A stretch of 64,000 nucleotides of DNA from Beroe ovata (lineage: Eukaryota > Ctenophora > Nuda > Beroida > Beroidae): NCBI GenBank assembly GCA_946803715.1, contig CAMPET010000288.1, positions 1 through 64,000 on the forward strand, in the 5' to 3' direction. Positions within the stretch are counted from its first letter, which is position 1. Each line of letters starts with the position of its first letter. Both the position numbers and the translations under genes were made by a program. The notes beneath the pieces are model-generated. The model was not told where the DNA came from. It did no database searches and saw only the letters and a program-made list of their open reading frames with translations. Of this stretch, positions 30,501-43,700 are shown in pieces.

Positions 30501-31751
30501 TCGCCGTGGAACCACGCCCAAATCACGGTTTCAAACCCGTGGGAAGCAATGCCTTCAAAAACATGAAAATCAATGGGACACCAAAATCGGTCAAAATTAA
30601 TTTCTCAGTAGACATACTGAAAATGGGTGTTTCTGGCCTATTTTTGGACGTAGAATTCAAATCCGGGGTCATTTTTGAGCTCACTCAAAAGGAAACGGGC
30701 CAAGACCACAATTCTTTCTGAGATTTGTAATTCAATGTCGCATTACATATCTTTGTTATTGGGGTATATCACGGAGTAGAACTCAGCTCTGAATCACAAC
30801 TCCTCTTGCCACCACTCCTTATACCCTTAACATATCGCATATAATATATTCCATCGTATCAGATTATTAGTTTCCAGTATATTACAACTCATGACGTCTG
30901 ATCCAGACATCTCTCTGCCAAAATCAAGCTGACTCGGGAGTGGAGGAGGATTTAATTGGAGTATCCCATATCACATTTTCCTGGCATGGATAGTGGATAC
31001 ATACTACATACATGTAGCCAATGCCCGTGGAGAACAAGATCCGGCCAATACGAGGAATGTAGCACTTTTCCCCATTAAAACAGCGTTAAACGATTGGAGG
31101 AGAAAAGCGTGTTTTTATTTTTGTTTGTTTTTAGAAAACTACTTTTGTATATCAGGAAAGATGTGTCTTGTTCAAGATTTCATTATGTCTGTGTGAAGTT
31201 GCGAGGCAATTATTCCTAATATGGAATAATGGGACTCACATTTGCGGATGAGATGGTGTCGCGAACTGTATCACACCAGTAGATTCGGCCGGCCCTCACA
31301 TCAACGTCCATACTGACACCACTCGATATGGCCATCTCCTGGTGTTGTCATGGTTACTCAAGATTCAGACATTCCACCCCATGAGCCAATTGTTCAGATC
31401 CGAAAAGGTTATTCCAATGGAAGTGAAACTCATGAATTTGAGGATCATCAGACAGATTTCTAACCGGGGGTATCGGCAAGGTTTTCTTGTATATCGGTGT
31501 TGTATCCATGGAAACTTCTAGAATATCATTCCTCTCCAGCACAAACATGGAGAGTTCAGATTCTGAGAGGGGATGTTGATAATCGGGAATGTATTATCGA
31601 TATATAGGGGTGTGGATTGGAGGGCTTATCACTCCCAAATGCAGGGGGTGGAAGGGTTACAAATGTGTTTACTCACTGATGCATTGAGAGGTGTTGTCTG
31701 GATCAGGCTTGTACCACTCTTGACACGAACACGTGATGTTACCGGACTCTG

Positions 31752-31785
<34 letters not shown>

Positions 31786-34700
31786 NNNNNNNNNNNNTGT
31801 GTGTGTGTGTGTGTGTGTATGTGTAATGTGTATGTATAATGTGTATGTTTAATGTGTATGTTTAATGTGTATGTTTAATGTGTGTGTGTGTGTGTGTGTG
31901 TGTCAAGATTGAGGAACAACCTCAGATTCTTCACTCTAAACATCCAAACATGACACCACTCCCCCTGACACCAACACCACGTACTCACCAGATACTGAAC
32001 ACGTGTGTTCACATCCACCGTTGTCAACACTACACGGATCCTTGACACAATTCAACCCGTCCTCCTCGAGTTGGATGTTTTGCGGACACTCGCACCTCAC
32101 CTCACCGGTCGGGGTGTTGAAACAGAAGTGGGAACACCCGCCATTGTTGAAACCACACCCGTTTAAACCTGAGGGGGAATAAGGGGAGTGAGTAGGGGGA
32201 GTTAGGGGCTCAGAGGGGGAGTGGGAGAGTAAGTATGAGGCTGTGGGAGAGAGTAACCAGGGAAAAGGTGATAGGAGGGAGTTAACTTTAAGTTTTCCGA
32301 GAGGTGAATGAATGTCTATTGAGAAAACATGTGGCTTAAACTTCTCCGTTTAAACCTCAGTGGATGGACTTGATCTAAATTGGTCAGCGAATCAGAAAAA
32401 AGTGTTGCATCTCTCCCTTACCTGTTTGGACCAGCGCGGAATACCAATGAATATCGAACGGTTGTTCCGAGGCAAACATTTGTGACGCGTCGGAGTACTG
32501 TCTGTACTGTGTCGTGTTGGACCTGAGAAACAGTGGTGTCAAGATAGTGGTGTCAGCAGCTAGGGTGTCAGTGGTATCAAGAGGGAAGAAAGTGGTGTCA
32601 AGAGGGAAGGAGTCAGGCTGATCTCGAAGAAGCTCATCCTAATTTCTCTTTAATTGAACTGCTTGCTGTTTAGTGTATCATAAACTCCGCATAATTTATG
32701 TAGACAGGACGCATAACCTCCCACAATTATTCTGCGAGATATTATTAAAGGACAGATTATAAATCCGCAAGATATACGGCCTAAGCAAGATCCATACCTT
32801 CGGCCTAAGCAAGTCTGAATTAATGAATGTGACTAATTTTATACTCCTCCTCGAAGAAGAACAATGTTTTAAATTTAATTTGCCGGTTTGTTAGACCTGT
32901 CATTTTGTATCGTGCTGCGTTTTGTTCATTTTGATAAGCGTGCTTCCTGTAGAATGCGACATGATTTTTTGTCCTGAGAAAACCCCATAACACCCAGATG
33001 TGAAATACACCCTGGTACGTACCATGGCTCACTGAAGAGACAAACCCGGAATCTCCTATGTATGTGTCGAGAAACTCAAGAAAAAACAAGTTTATCAAGA
33101 GGTGGGTCTGTGTTGTCCATCTTGTCACGTTCATGTTATCACGATCATATAACAATTCCTTATCTTCTTACTTTTCTCGAAGCTGAACAAGAATCTAGAA
33201 TCTAGACCTTCCTTCTCTCTTAGAGCATCCCTGGAACAAAGACCTTGTCCACCACCGATTACACCGCTATATAGTATCATGACGTGTCCTAGTCACCCAT
33301 TAGTAGTACATTGTGACACCCCCTCCCCTCCCCCTCCTCTTTCTCACCACTGAATAATTCAAATTATCGAATCTAGGATCCCGATTCTTCATATATCGAG
33401 GCTTTGAGTGTCGGTATATATTCAAATTTGCAGAGAGCCGAAATCAACGCAACTTTGCTGCAATCAGTAATATAGGCCAACCGAGGTCGATTATAGGGCC
33501 TTAGGATGGAGGAAAGATAATATCTATCTCGGATCTGATCTTCCTTTGATACGACTCTTTTGATACGACTCCTCAATTGCATTCTCTGTTTTGATGATAT
33601 CATTATTTCATTGGTCTTCCGTAATCACTCCAAAGGGCAAAGATGAGTCTACTTCCTCTCTCCCCCGTAATGAAGAGCCTATTGTTTGGGGGACATAATC
33701 GATATTACCTTTCGACAGAAAAACAATAGGTAGACCATTCGTTTTTCCCGAGCTGAGTTTTGTCTGTATTGCAGGAGTTTTCGTTCGATTCACTGTCTTG
33801 TCCACATCTAGCTTAAGTAATATGAGTGGATCTAGCTTAAATAACATGAATGGATCTTTCAACCCAAGATTCATATCAAGGTATCGATTCCTAGTAGTGC
33901 CAATTCCCAGTAGTGCCACAGTCTATGTACTCATGTACTCATGTACTCATGTAGGACTCCCCTGTGAGAGTTAACCGTTTCCCGCTGCCACACCAGTTTT
34001 TCAGATGGATCGCAAACCACTCAACAGTCGCCCAGATATGCTCCTTCCCCAAAGGGGAGCCAGTGAGAAGTGATAAATCCAAGATGATGAACATTTTCAA
34101 CAGGTATCCCAAAACTATACATCTCCCTGATTCCTCCTCCCTCTTCCACCACCCACAATGGCATTTCCCTCTTCTTCCCAATGCCCCCTACTCCCTAACA
34201 CAGAAAGACGCCTCTTCCCCGCACCCCTCACCTATTCCACTGCTCCCTCAGGACGACGCCTCTTCAACCGGTGACCCTGTCTTTGGAGGAGATACAGGAA
34301 TACGAAGCTGCGTTCAAAGCGGTGGACATCGATAACGATGGTCACATTGATGTCAAGGAGCTAGGTGAGAGTCAGTGATGTTTAGGGAAAAACTCCACCA
34401 ACGCCCAATAACATAAACAACACCAATAATAATAACTTGACCAACAACAAAACCCCTGTTTTTTCCCGACAGGAGCATTGTTAACTGGAGTCGGACTGAA
34501 GCCATCGGAGGAGGAGGTAGCCGACATGATCAAATCTGTTGATCACGATGATGACAAGGTTGGCAGAGCGCCAGGGCAGGGAGTGAGCACGTGCAAGCGC
34601 GCGCATCCGTTACCGTAATACTCAGACTCAGTAAAGTTGTTGTTTAGAGTTCACATCAAACTCAGTGATGTTTAGAGATAAACTTATCATTGCTCCCTCT

Positions 34701-37700
34701 CTCTCTCTCTCTCAATTAGACCTCCCTTCTTCACGCTCACTAGCTCTGAGTAACTGACATGATACAACTCCTTCATAAATACTGCTGCTCCTTCATAAAC
34801 CACTCCAACAGGTGCTTAACCTGTGTGAGTTTATCAACCTAATGTCAAGACAACACAATCCCTTCATTACGGCGTCCAGTCAGTTCAAGGCGGTCTTCAG
34901 GTTCGATACTCACTCTCATAATATGAGTTTTATCGTTGACACTGAGATGTCATTGGCTGAGCTGTTATTGGCTCATTGCCAAAGCCAACTTAGCCCCGTT
35001 ATTCAGGGTTTTTGATGGAGATAACAATGGGAACCTCAATAAGGACGAATTGAAGGATCTCATCTTCAGTTTGGGTAAACTCCAATAGATTTATGTATAT
35101 ATCTCAATATAAACACTCCCACCCAACTCTCAACCCCCGTCCTTTCGCACTCTATCATTCTCAATTCATCTACCTAATTTTACCTACTTTTCTAATTTTC
35201 AACTTTTCACTGAATGAAGACCACTCATTCTCAACTGTCTCACTATAACAGGACAGCGATGTTCAGAACGAGAACTCTCGACGCTGGTCAAATTCCTCGA
35301 TAAGGATCAGGACGGTACGATAAGTGAGGAGGAATTCCTCAAGTTCTTCCTCCACGACAGTCCCCAGTGGCTGGATATCCTCTACTCGCTAGATCACATG
35401 CCACGGAGACGAGAAACTTCCTTTATATGAGTGGTGGGGAGAGAAAGTAGTGTCAAGAAGTGGTGTCAAGCGAGAGAGAGAGAAGTGGTGTCGAGCAAAA
35501 TAAGTGGTGCCAAGCAAAATAAGTGATGTCAAGCGACACTCCGAGCGGGACTTGAACTGCGTTGTGTCTTGTGGTGTCAAGCGACACAACAAACACTAAA
35601 GTGGTGTCAAGGGAATATTTGGTGAAAACTGGTGAAAAATGTGATGCGAGTATTTTCACTCACAATTTAACTTCGATGATGGATTTTGTTCGCCAATCAG
35701 TGAGCAGTATTTTCTTCTTATCCATATCTCCCGAACTGAAACAAAAAATTGTTGATTATACCCACAAAAATACTCTACAAAATTGCACATGACGGAACCA
35801 TATCTCCATTAGAGAACCCTATATAAACCTATCGAAATAGAGGGTAAGAGCGAAGGAATGGGAATCTGGGAGGTGAGTTAGGACTTCTCTCTCAGTCCCG
35901 TCCACTCTGACTCGTTCCACTACATCTTTCTTAGCGTCCACCCAGTACAGAATCTAAGCACGGGGGTGAGAGGGGAGAGTCAAAATTCAATTCGGATAGT
36001 GCTCTGAAAATAGTAGTTCAAGCGATAAAAAGAGGGTATCAAATGAGCACAATTTTTTTCAGAAATAGACCTGTTCTTGCCGGTCTATGGTGAGACCGTT
36101 AGGCCAGGTATTTTGCTCGGAAACAATCTTAGTGACGAAAGAGCCGTCAAGCCATGCGGAGAATATGCCACTGTTCAAGCCCCAGTCTGTGTAGTAAAGC
36201 ATCCTGTGGAGGGGAGAGAGGGGTGTCGTTTGGGGGAGGCGTGTGTTAACAATAAGTGTTGCTAGTCTGTTGCTATGGTGTTGCTATGGTGTTGTTAGCG
36301 ATATAGAGATGTCACTTAGTGATGGTTGTGATATCGTGATGATCTCTGAGAACCCATCTCACTCCCCTCTCTTACCCATGTTCAGGATCCACAATCAATG
36401 CTCTTGGTTTGTCGTTCTCCTGAGTTGTTATGACATTCTTTGTATACGATCCATCCGGTTTAGTGGCTCCTGAGGGGGAGACAATTGTGAGGTGAAAATG
36501 TGATTTCTGAAGCCTTTGATACCTGACCCCATAATGACAAACTGCGGGTGTTAATTGTTCAGAAAGATAACACTTCATTAATTGAAATTCTAGAACAATC
36601 TAGCCCCAAACTGTGTGTGTCTGTGTGTGTGTGTGTCTGTGCAAACCTATGACACCAGTTCCCATATCAGACCAGTATATTGTCTCAGATATCCAGTCGT
36701 ACGCGATCCCATCTGGGGTCATGAGCCCATGCCCAAGGACAATGCGGGAGTTTTCCCCCGACATATCCGACACAAAGATGCTGTCATTCCGAGTATCTGT
36801 CCAGAATAGTCGACTCTGAGGCGAGAGATCGGTTATAAAATGAGATTTGTGTTACTCTGTAATGGGGAAAAGAAGCCGCAACGGTGGTTTTATTCTCGAA
36901 ACTTCTCCTCAACATGAAGAGTATGAGATTCAAGAATCGATGGTTTCATAGACAGAGGATTTGTTTCCTAGGCAACGCCCCACTTCTAGCAATGAGCTTG
37001 TTTCTTCCCTTCAACTCACGTTTTTCACATCAAAATCCACAGCCACGACAGTACCGCGAATATTGACGGGAGTTTGTTCGTGTGCAGAATCGCCCAGGGC
37101 AGATATCTTGTATATCTTGTGCTTTGTTGACAACAATAGAAAACTCTCTGAGATAAAAAGTTCTCAGAAATCAAGGTTAAGTTCAGTACAAGTCCATGCT
37201 TTCTGAATTTCACAAAGCAGTACTTACCCTGACAAACACCATCCACACTCTCATAGTAATCGAAACACTTGCACAGCACCTCCCTGTTCTCATCCAATGT
37301 ACACTTCTGTGGACATCCACCGTTATCTTCCAGACACTTGGACGTTTCTGAAACGCAGACAACTTTAATTTGCCGCGCACAGAAGCGCGCGCCAACAATT
37401 ACGTAGCGCGCGAAGTCAAAATCTAGAACTAACTTCACCGATCCTACATTCTTTCAGTGATTTTCCCGCCGAATAGATGTGAATTAAAACAACGCTAAAT
37501 ATAAACCGTCCTTGCATACCAAGTGTCAAGTATCACGATTATTAGGATCCAACATGTATTTGATGATGTAACACGCAGGACTCGTTAAACAAACAAAAGT
37601 CACATGACCCGTAACCCAATTTGCGCGCGCGGGTTGCTGCGCGCGCGATGCGCGTATTGGTGTATCCGTTCCCTTCACAAGAATGTCATATGGTTTCGCG

Positions 37701-40700
37701 CGCTTCGTAAAGTACGCCAACATACCAAGCACCTCGCAAATGTATTGAGTTCATAGTTTAAAATACCGGTTTAAGTATGACATGTGAAAATATTATACAG
37801 CAATTATAGCTGTAGGTACGCGATATGAAGAAATGATCTGAAAAACGGAGGAAGGGATTTCCAAGAAATCCTCTTGCTGCGAAACCACTACACCCAAAAA
37901 GCTCTCCTAAAATTCCACACATTTTGGTACCCAAAAATCAAATACATACCGCAAGAAGTTCGATTGTTAGCATCTAGTTCAACACCATCAGGGCATCCAC
38001 AGGTGTAGGGGTCCGCTATTTCCCCCGTTACAAAACAGAAGTGTGAGCACGGCTTTGTCGAACAGGGATTGGTTTTCACTAGAATTTGGGACGAGGTAAG
38101 AAAGGGATGGATGGGGATATTTAGGGCAATATTCACTGTGGGGGGTAGTAATAAAGGGGTTTGGGGTTTTGTGGCACGGAAAGGTGAGGCTGGCTATTCT
38201 TACCTATGTTTGAGTTGTCTGCAAACGCCACAATATCCATGATCACACCATACGTCTGTACAACAGTTTCCGGCGCCGTGCTGTTATCCATGGCAACACG
38301 ACCTGACAGAAGAAAGAGGGGAAACTTTCTATCCCGAAATCAATTTTTACCGAAATCATAAGTGGATCGGTGATTGCTGAAGTGAAGTATGTGGTTGTAG
38401 AAGTGTATCAGTCAGTTATACCTCATCTCACATCCACACACATGCTTTGTATATGTGTCTGTATATTGTTACTGGGTAGTGTGTGTATGAACTGTGTGTG
38501 TATGAGAGCTAGCATTAAAAGTGGTCTGGTCAATTATGGTGAATGGAACGCTTTCCCTTATTGTCAATTCTTGGCAAGTTGTCAAATGACTGAACCGGGA
38601 CCAAATTAGGTGACATTTTAACACTTCAAGTATCGAAGTAAACTATGATACACCAAAATAAGCATGACAATCATATCAGGCTGATTCATATTTAATGTGA
38701 TACAAAGTTATTAAGTATCACTTGATTTATTGCATTATTTGTATCTCAAACATCATTTAAATCTCAAAGTGGGGCAAAGTGCTAGCCGTGAAAACCTATA
38801 ATAATTTCATTACAGATACATACAATATGCTATGTGACAGAAAATCGAATTAATGGGGTAACACACACTTTACCACAGAGTTGGTACATTGTACAAACAG
38901 TTTAATAGTGAGGTTTGTAAAGCACGAACACAAACACACATGTACATTGTACACAGACACAGTGTGTATAACACATTGCCACAGACAAACACAGAGCACA
39001 CAGTGTGTGTATGTCCGAAGTCAGATGGGGATCTAAAGTTACACACACACACACACACTTATTGAGAGAGCAATGATGTAATAGTGTCTCAGGTAGACAT
39101 TATGTCATGGATTGGTATGTGATTTCTAGTTCACAATGTCTACAATACAATGTCACACTCGTTACAGAACCGGATCATTCGAGTACCAATCAAATTTGAA
39201 CTCGGACAACTGAAAACCTTGGAATACTGGGAATTCGAACCTATTCGCTGCTGTTGCCAATCGCTCCAGTAAAAGTAATTGTCCAGTATTGCGAGACTAA
39301 ATCCTTGACTCACAGACAACTCCACAAACGTCTTCATTCCACCATTATAACCTATTAGATTGAAAATTAGGTTTGATAAAGAAAAAAGGAAGGGAGAGGT
39401 GCAGAAACAAGAAGAGTTTCATATTCGAACTCTCTTATCTTGTAAAAATATCAACTTAAACTTGAAAAGACAATCATTGAATCACTAACCGGCACCCATG
39501 ATCCTATCGACACCGGCATCTATCCAGTAAACCCACTTATTGGCTATGTCCAGAGCAATACCATTGGGATAGCTCCTGAACAACATAGACGTCATTATTG
39601 TCATTATGACAGCAAAACCAATGTGGGAATTGGGTGACATTTCGCATATACTATTCTTTAGATGTCACCACAATAATACATATTTCAGGAAAAATTCCCT
39701 CCTGAGTGCCTATCACACATATATTATGAACAATACAATATGCTAATTTGAACAAGTTTAACGTAATGAATCCCATGGGAAAATGAAATATGCGATAACC
39801 TACTTTTGGGTTTTGAAACCTAAATTGCTCTTAGATTTTGAGATAAATTGATTCCCGCTCTACATCTTTTTAACATATGTAATCACAGTTATTTTTCAAC
39901 CAGTTAATGCAATTAAAGCTGACGTAAAGTCAATTCATTTTACGGAAACAATGGACTCCCGGCCCAGAATGAACATTATTTGGAACACTGCCAATCAATG
40001 GGGGGAGAGGGGGGATTAATCGGATTATATGTCCGTTACAGAATACATTATTAGAGGGGCAGTGAGAATATTATTAACATTTACAGCATAAATTTTCAGT
40101 GGTGTAACGCATAAATTTTCGGTAGTGTAACACTAAATTTCGTTGGAGGGATGGAATTATGGCCCCGTAAAACGGAAACAAACACTAGCAAATAACAACA
40201 GAAGATTCCTCACACTTGACAACATTCATCAACTGTCAACATTCATCAACTGACAACATTCATCAACTGTCATCATCTATCAACTGTCAACATCCATCAA
40301 CTGTCAAGAACAACTCACCCCTTTTCGCTGAGCTCCGCCACGACAGACACTTCCTCCCCTGACAGTTTACTCCTCACTATCATAGGACTGCTCCCTCGAT
40401 CAGTCCAGAACAGAAACCTGCAGTGGGTTTGTGTGTTGCTACAGCAACAACATGAGTTGCTATAGCATCTAGCATAGTGATTGCTATGGTAACAGTATTG
40501 GGCAACATCAGTGTTGCTCCAATATTTCCGAATTACCACGTATTCATCCCAACAAAGTCACAGATAAATCATTATCTATTTTTAGATGTCAACGTGTTAT
40601 TGACCAAAATTTCGGTTCCTAATACCAATTACCCAACTTTTTCTAATCTTATTCCACTGTGGATTGGTAATGCAATATGTCAACTTGTTGTTTATGTATA

Positions 40701-43700
40701 AGTAATCTGCATACACAAGAAATATAAAAATTGCTATATTCGATTGTTCTCCTGGACAGTGAAAATGTCATGAAAATGTCATGAGTCACAAGAATATTGT
40801 GTCTGTGGCTGTACGATGTTAACTGACATTAGTAAAAACTAAGTTCTGAATATAGCCGTTATGAATGTGTCTGTAGGTCTGCGTTTCTGTGTGTGTATGT
40901 GTGTGTGTATGTGTGTGTATGTGTGTGTATGTGTGTGTACTGTGTGTGTATGTNTTTTTTTTTGTTTGTTTTGAATGTGTGTGTGTGTGTGAGAGAGAGA
41001 ACTCTGTGAAATTCTTAAGAATATTCCCCAGAGACTATATAGAAATCACAGTTGTTTACTATTTCAGGTACACTCTCAGTGCCCATCTACTCACAGTCCA
41101 AATTATTCTATTCCTTCGTGCCCTACCATTGTATGTGTGTGTGTGCGTGTGTGTGTGTGCGCGCCCTATCATTGGATCTTCCCAAGTTGAAAAGAGCTAA
41201 CGAAATCATACCGCAGAACAGTGAACTACACTACACAATAGAAAGTGAAAAAACCTTCGACACCAACTTATTTCTTCCTATCACTCTTATTACTATCATG
41301 GGCACTTTCAATCAGGACACTTCCCATATTAAAAACGTTAATTACGCGATACGCAAGTGCAATATTGTCGCTAATTGCACTAATATCAGAGCAATGTCTT
41401 GGCAATTAAGCGACAAGTGCCATGTAAGCCAACCACTACAGATGGATTCCAATAATTCCACCACCATTACACCATTCAGTGATGTGTATGAGGAACTTTC
41501 CGAGATGGAAATAATCGAGGCAGTCTGGAGAAAGCTGGACCCTCAAACTCGGGCATAGAGATTTGAAAAGGTAACATCCGTTTTTAGGATCTAGGGTCTA
41601 GCTTCAACTCAAGGACAGTCTAGCGTCGGACTACCGCGCTTCGATGAATTCGATTCTGATGTAGGTCTTAATCTATACCTTGAAAAAGCTCAAGTATTTA
41701 TTCGCTGGATTCACGAGTTTATTTGGGTGTGAGATCATCATCATCATCGAGCTCAGTGGAATATTCCCTGATAATGGTGTTTCTTTGTAACAGGATACTG
41801 CACTAAACACCCGCAGACACACACACACACAGATGTGTCTCGTTGTTAAAAAGCTTTAGCTTTACACAACACTCCTCCTAATATTTGAGAAAAAAGGAAA
41901 AGAAATCCCCACAGATATATTCACAACACTCTCTGCCACCTCTTTCCTCTTACACTCTAACTTCTCTCCGAGGTGTTGGCACCACTTCTTGTTGACACCA
42001 ATCACCCGTTGACACCACTCACCCGTTGACAGGATCCACTTTGATGCTCCTGGGGCTGTCACCAAATGTGACGAGTGTCCGCTTCTCAGCACCATTGTTA
42101 CTCAACACGTTAACCGTGTTTGTATCGTCATCGACGTAGTAGATGTATTTGGTGATCCAGTCAACACACAGACCTGGATTGAATTGGAGGTATAGGTACT
42201 TGGGGTAGTAACAAGTACACAGCACACACACACACACACACACCAACACACACACACACACACAGACACACGAACAAACACACAAACAAACACAGCGAAG
42301 TTCAGCGATGTTACGAGTGTCGAGTTACCACNACACACACACACACAAAGTCACCACCTGCTTCCAGTACCCACACCACTTTATAATATGTTCCTGGTTT
42401 CATAATGTAAGTATAGCTGTAGTCACAAGACACACTGTTGTGTTTGAGAAAGGAGGGCACAAAAAGTGCGACACACGCACACACACGCACAACAACACAC
42501 ACGGACATTGTTCGTAAAAATGGGGTGAGCGTTGTTACCAAGCAAACTGTATAACCCATGTACATATCATGAGACAGAGTTAATAAAGGACACAAAGTAT
42601 TTTTTACAAGTGATACAAGAACAAGAAGCACGACACGTTATAAAGCAACGTATCGCACGTAACTTGTGTAACCTTGTGATACGCTTTATTGCAGGACCCA
42701 CAATATTAACAATATCTCACTTGATTAAATCACACATGGGAATTTCACACACTGCAATTATAGTAGGTAACTATAGGTAGTTATAGTATTACCTGAGGGG
42801 TGTCCCACATTGGACCTGACTACGATGGGCTTTCCAGCTTGCTCCCTCGCTTTCACTATTTGCTGAAAGTAGGGTGAAAGTTAACTCTTATACTGCTCCT
42901 TCATAATACCTTGTTTTCCATAATGCCTACTCCTTTATAATGCTTGACAATTGATTCGGGAGTGGTTGGGATGGGTATGAGCGGAATTTGAAAATATTGT
43001 GTGAAGGAATCCATTAAATACTTTGCATTCACATGTTACAAATTCTGTAGATTTCTGTTGAGCGGTGGAAACTGTTTTCACTTGTTTTTCCCAAGAACCC
43101 ATGCTTTCGTATCAATCTCCAATTTTGCTATTGTGCGTGTGTTTGATTTCCTATAACAAATGTGCTCACCTCTTATTGCATATGAGTAGTGTAAACATTT
43201 GCAAACATTTTCACAAGTTTACAACACTTTATCATGGAAACGCCAGTAGGGTGGCCGGTGGGTCAGAAAGAAGTTTCTTAGATCAATGCGAACAAAATAG
43301 ACGCTATTGATGTAGAGACTAGAGACGCAATTGTTTACCACATCTTCTCATCCCCCCCTTCTTCAGTGTTATACTCCTTCATATTCCCTCTCACTACCTG
43401 GAATCGGATGTCACTCCAGTAGACAGTTTTCGTGAGTTGATCGTAGTCCAATCCTACTCCAACTTGCATCCAATCATGACCTGAAGACAATAATTATACA
43501 ATTACAATCTTTTCAATATGAGAGGGGAATTCCAACTCCCACACCTATAATAGCCACTTATAATATCATCATTTTCTAGTCGACTGGGACTCACCCAACT
43601 CTAGGACCGATTCCCTCTTCGTTTCCAGTTCCACTTTGACGATACTAAGCTGATCAGTGTAAAGTATGGTACGGGTGCTGGGAACACAGTTAGTGGCGTC

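Noticed and set aside
32820-33155. Minus-strand 111-codon frame in the LRP intron
   Set aside because: No in-phase splice partner and no family resemblance; the exons on both sides join without it.
33608-33919. Minus-strand frame resembling a retroelement fragment
   Set aside because: No reverse transcriptase, protease or gag motif is visible; the resemblance is too vague to report.
34013-34075. Upstream ATG ([15 protein letters not shown]) for the calmodulin-like gene
   Set aside because: Its donor is phase 1, and splicing to the next exon gives a stop. The ATG at 34084 splices in phase 2 and stays open.
38870-39058. CVCV-rich frames in several places
   Set aside because: Translations of CA/GT microsatellites.
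40205-40312. CRISPR-like regular repeat
   Set aside because: Repeat is 17 bp without spacers and the DNA is eukaryotic; a simple tandem repeat.
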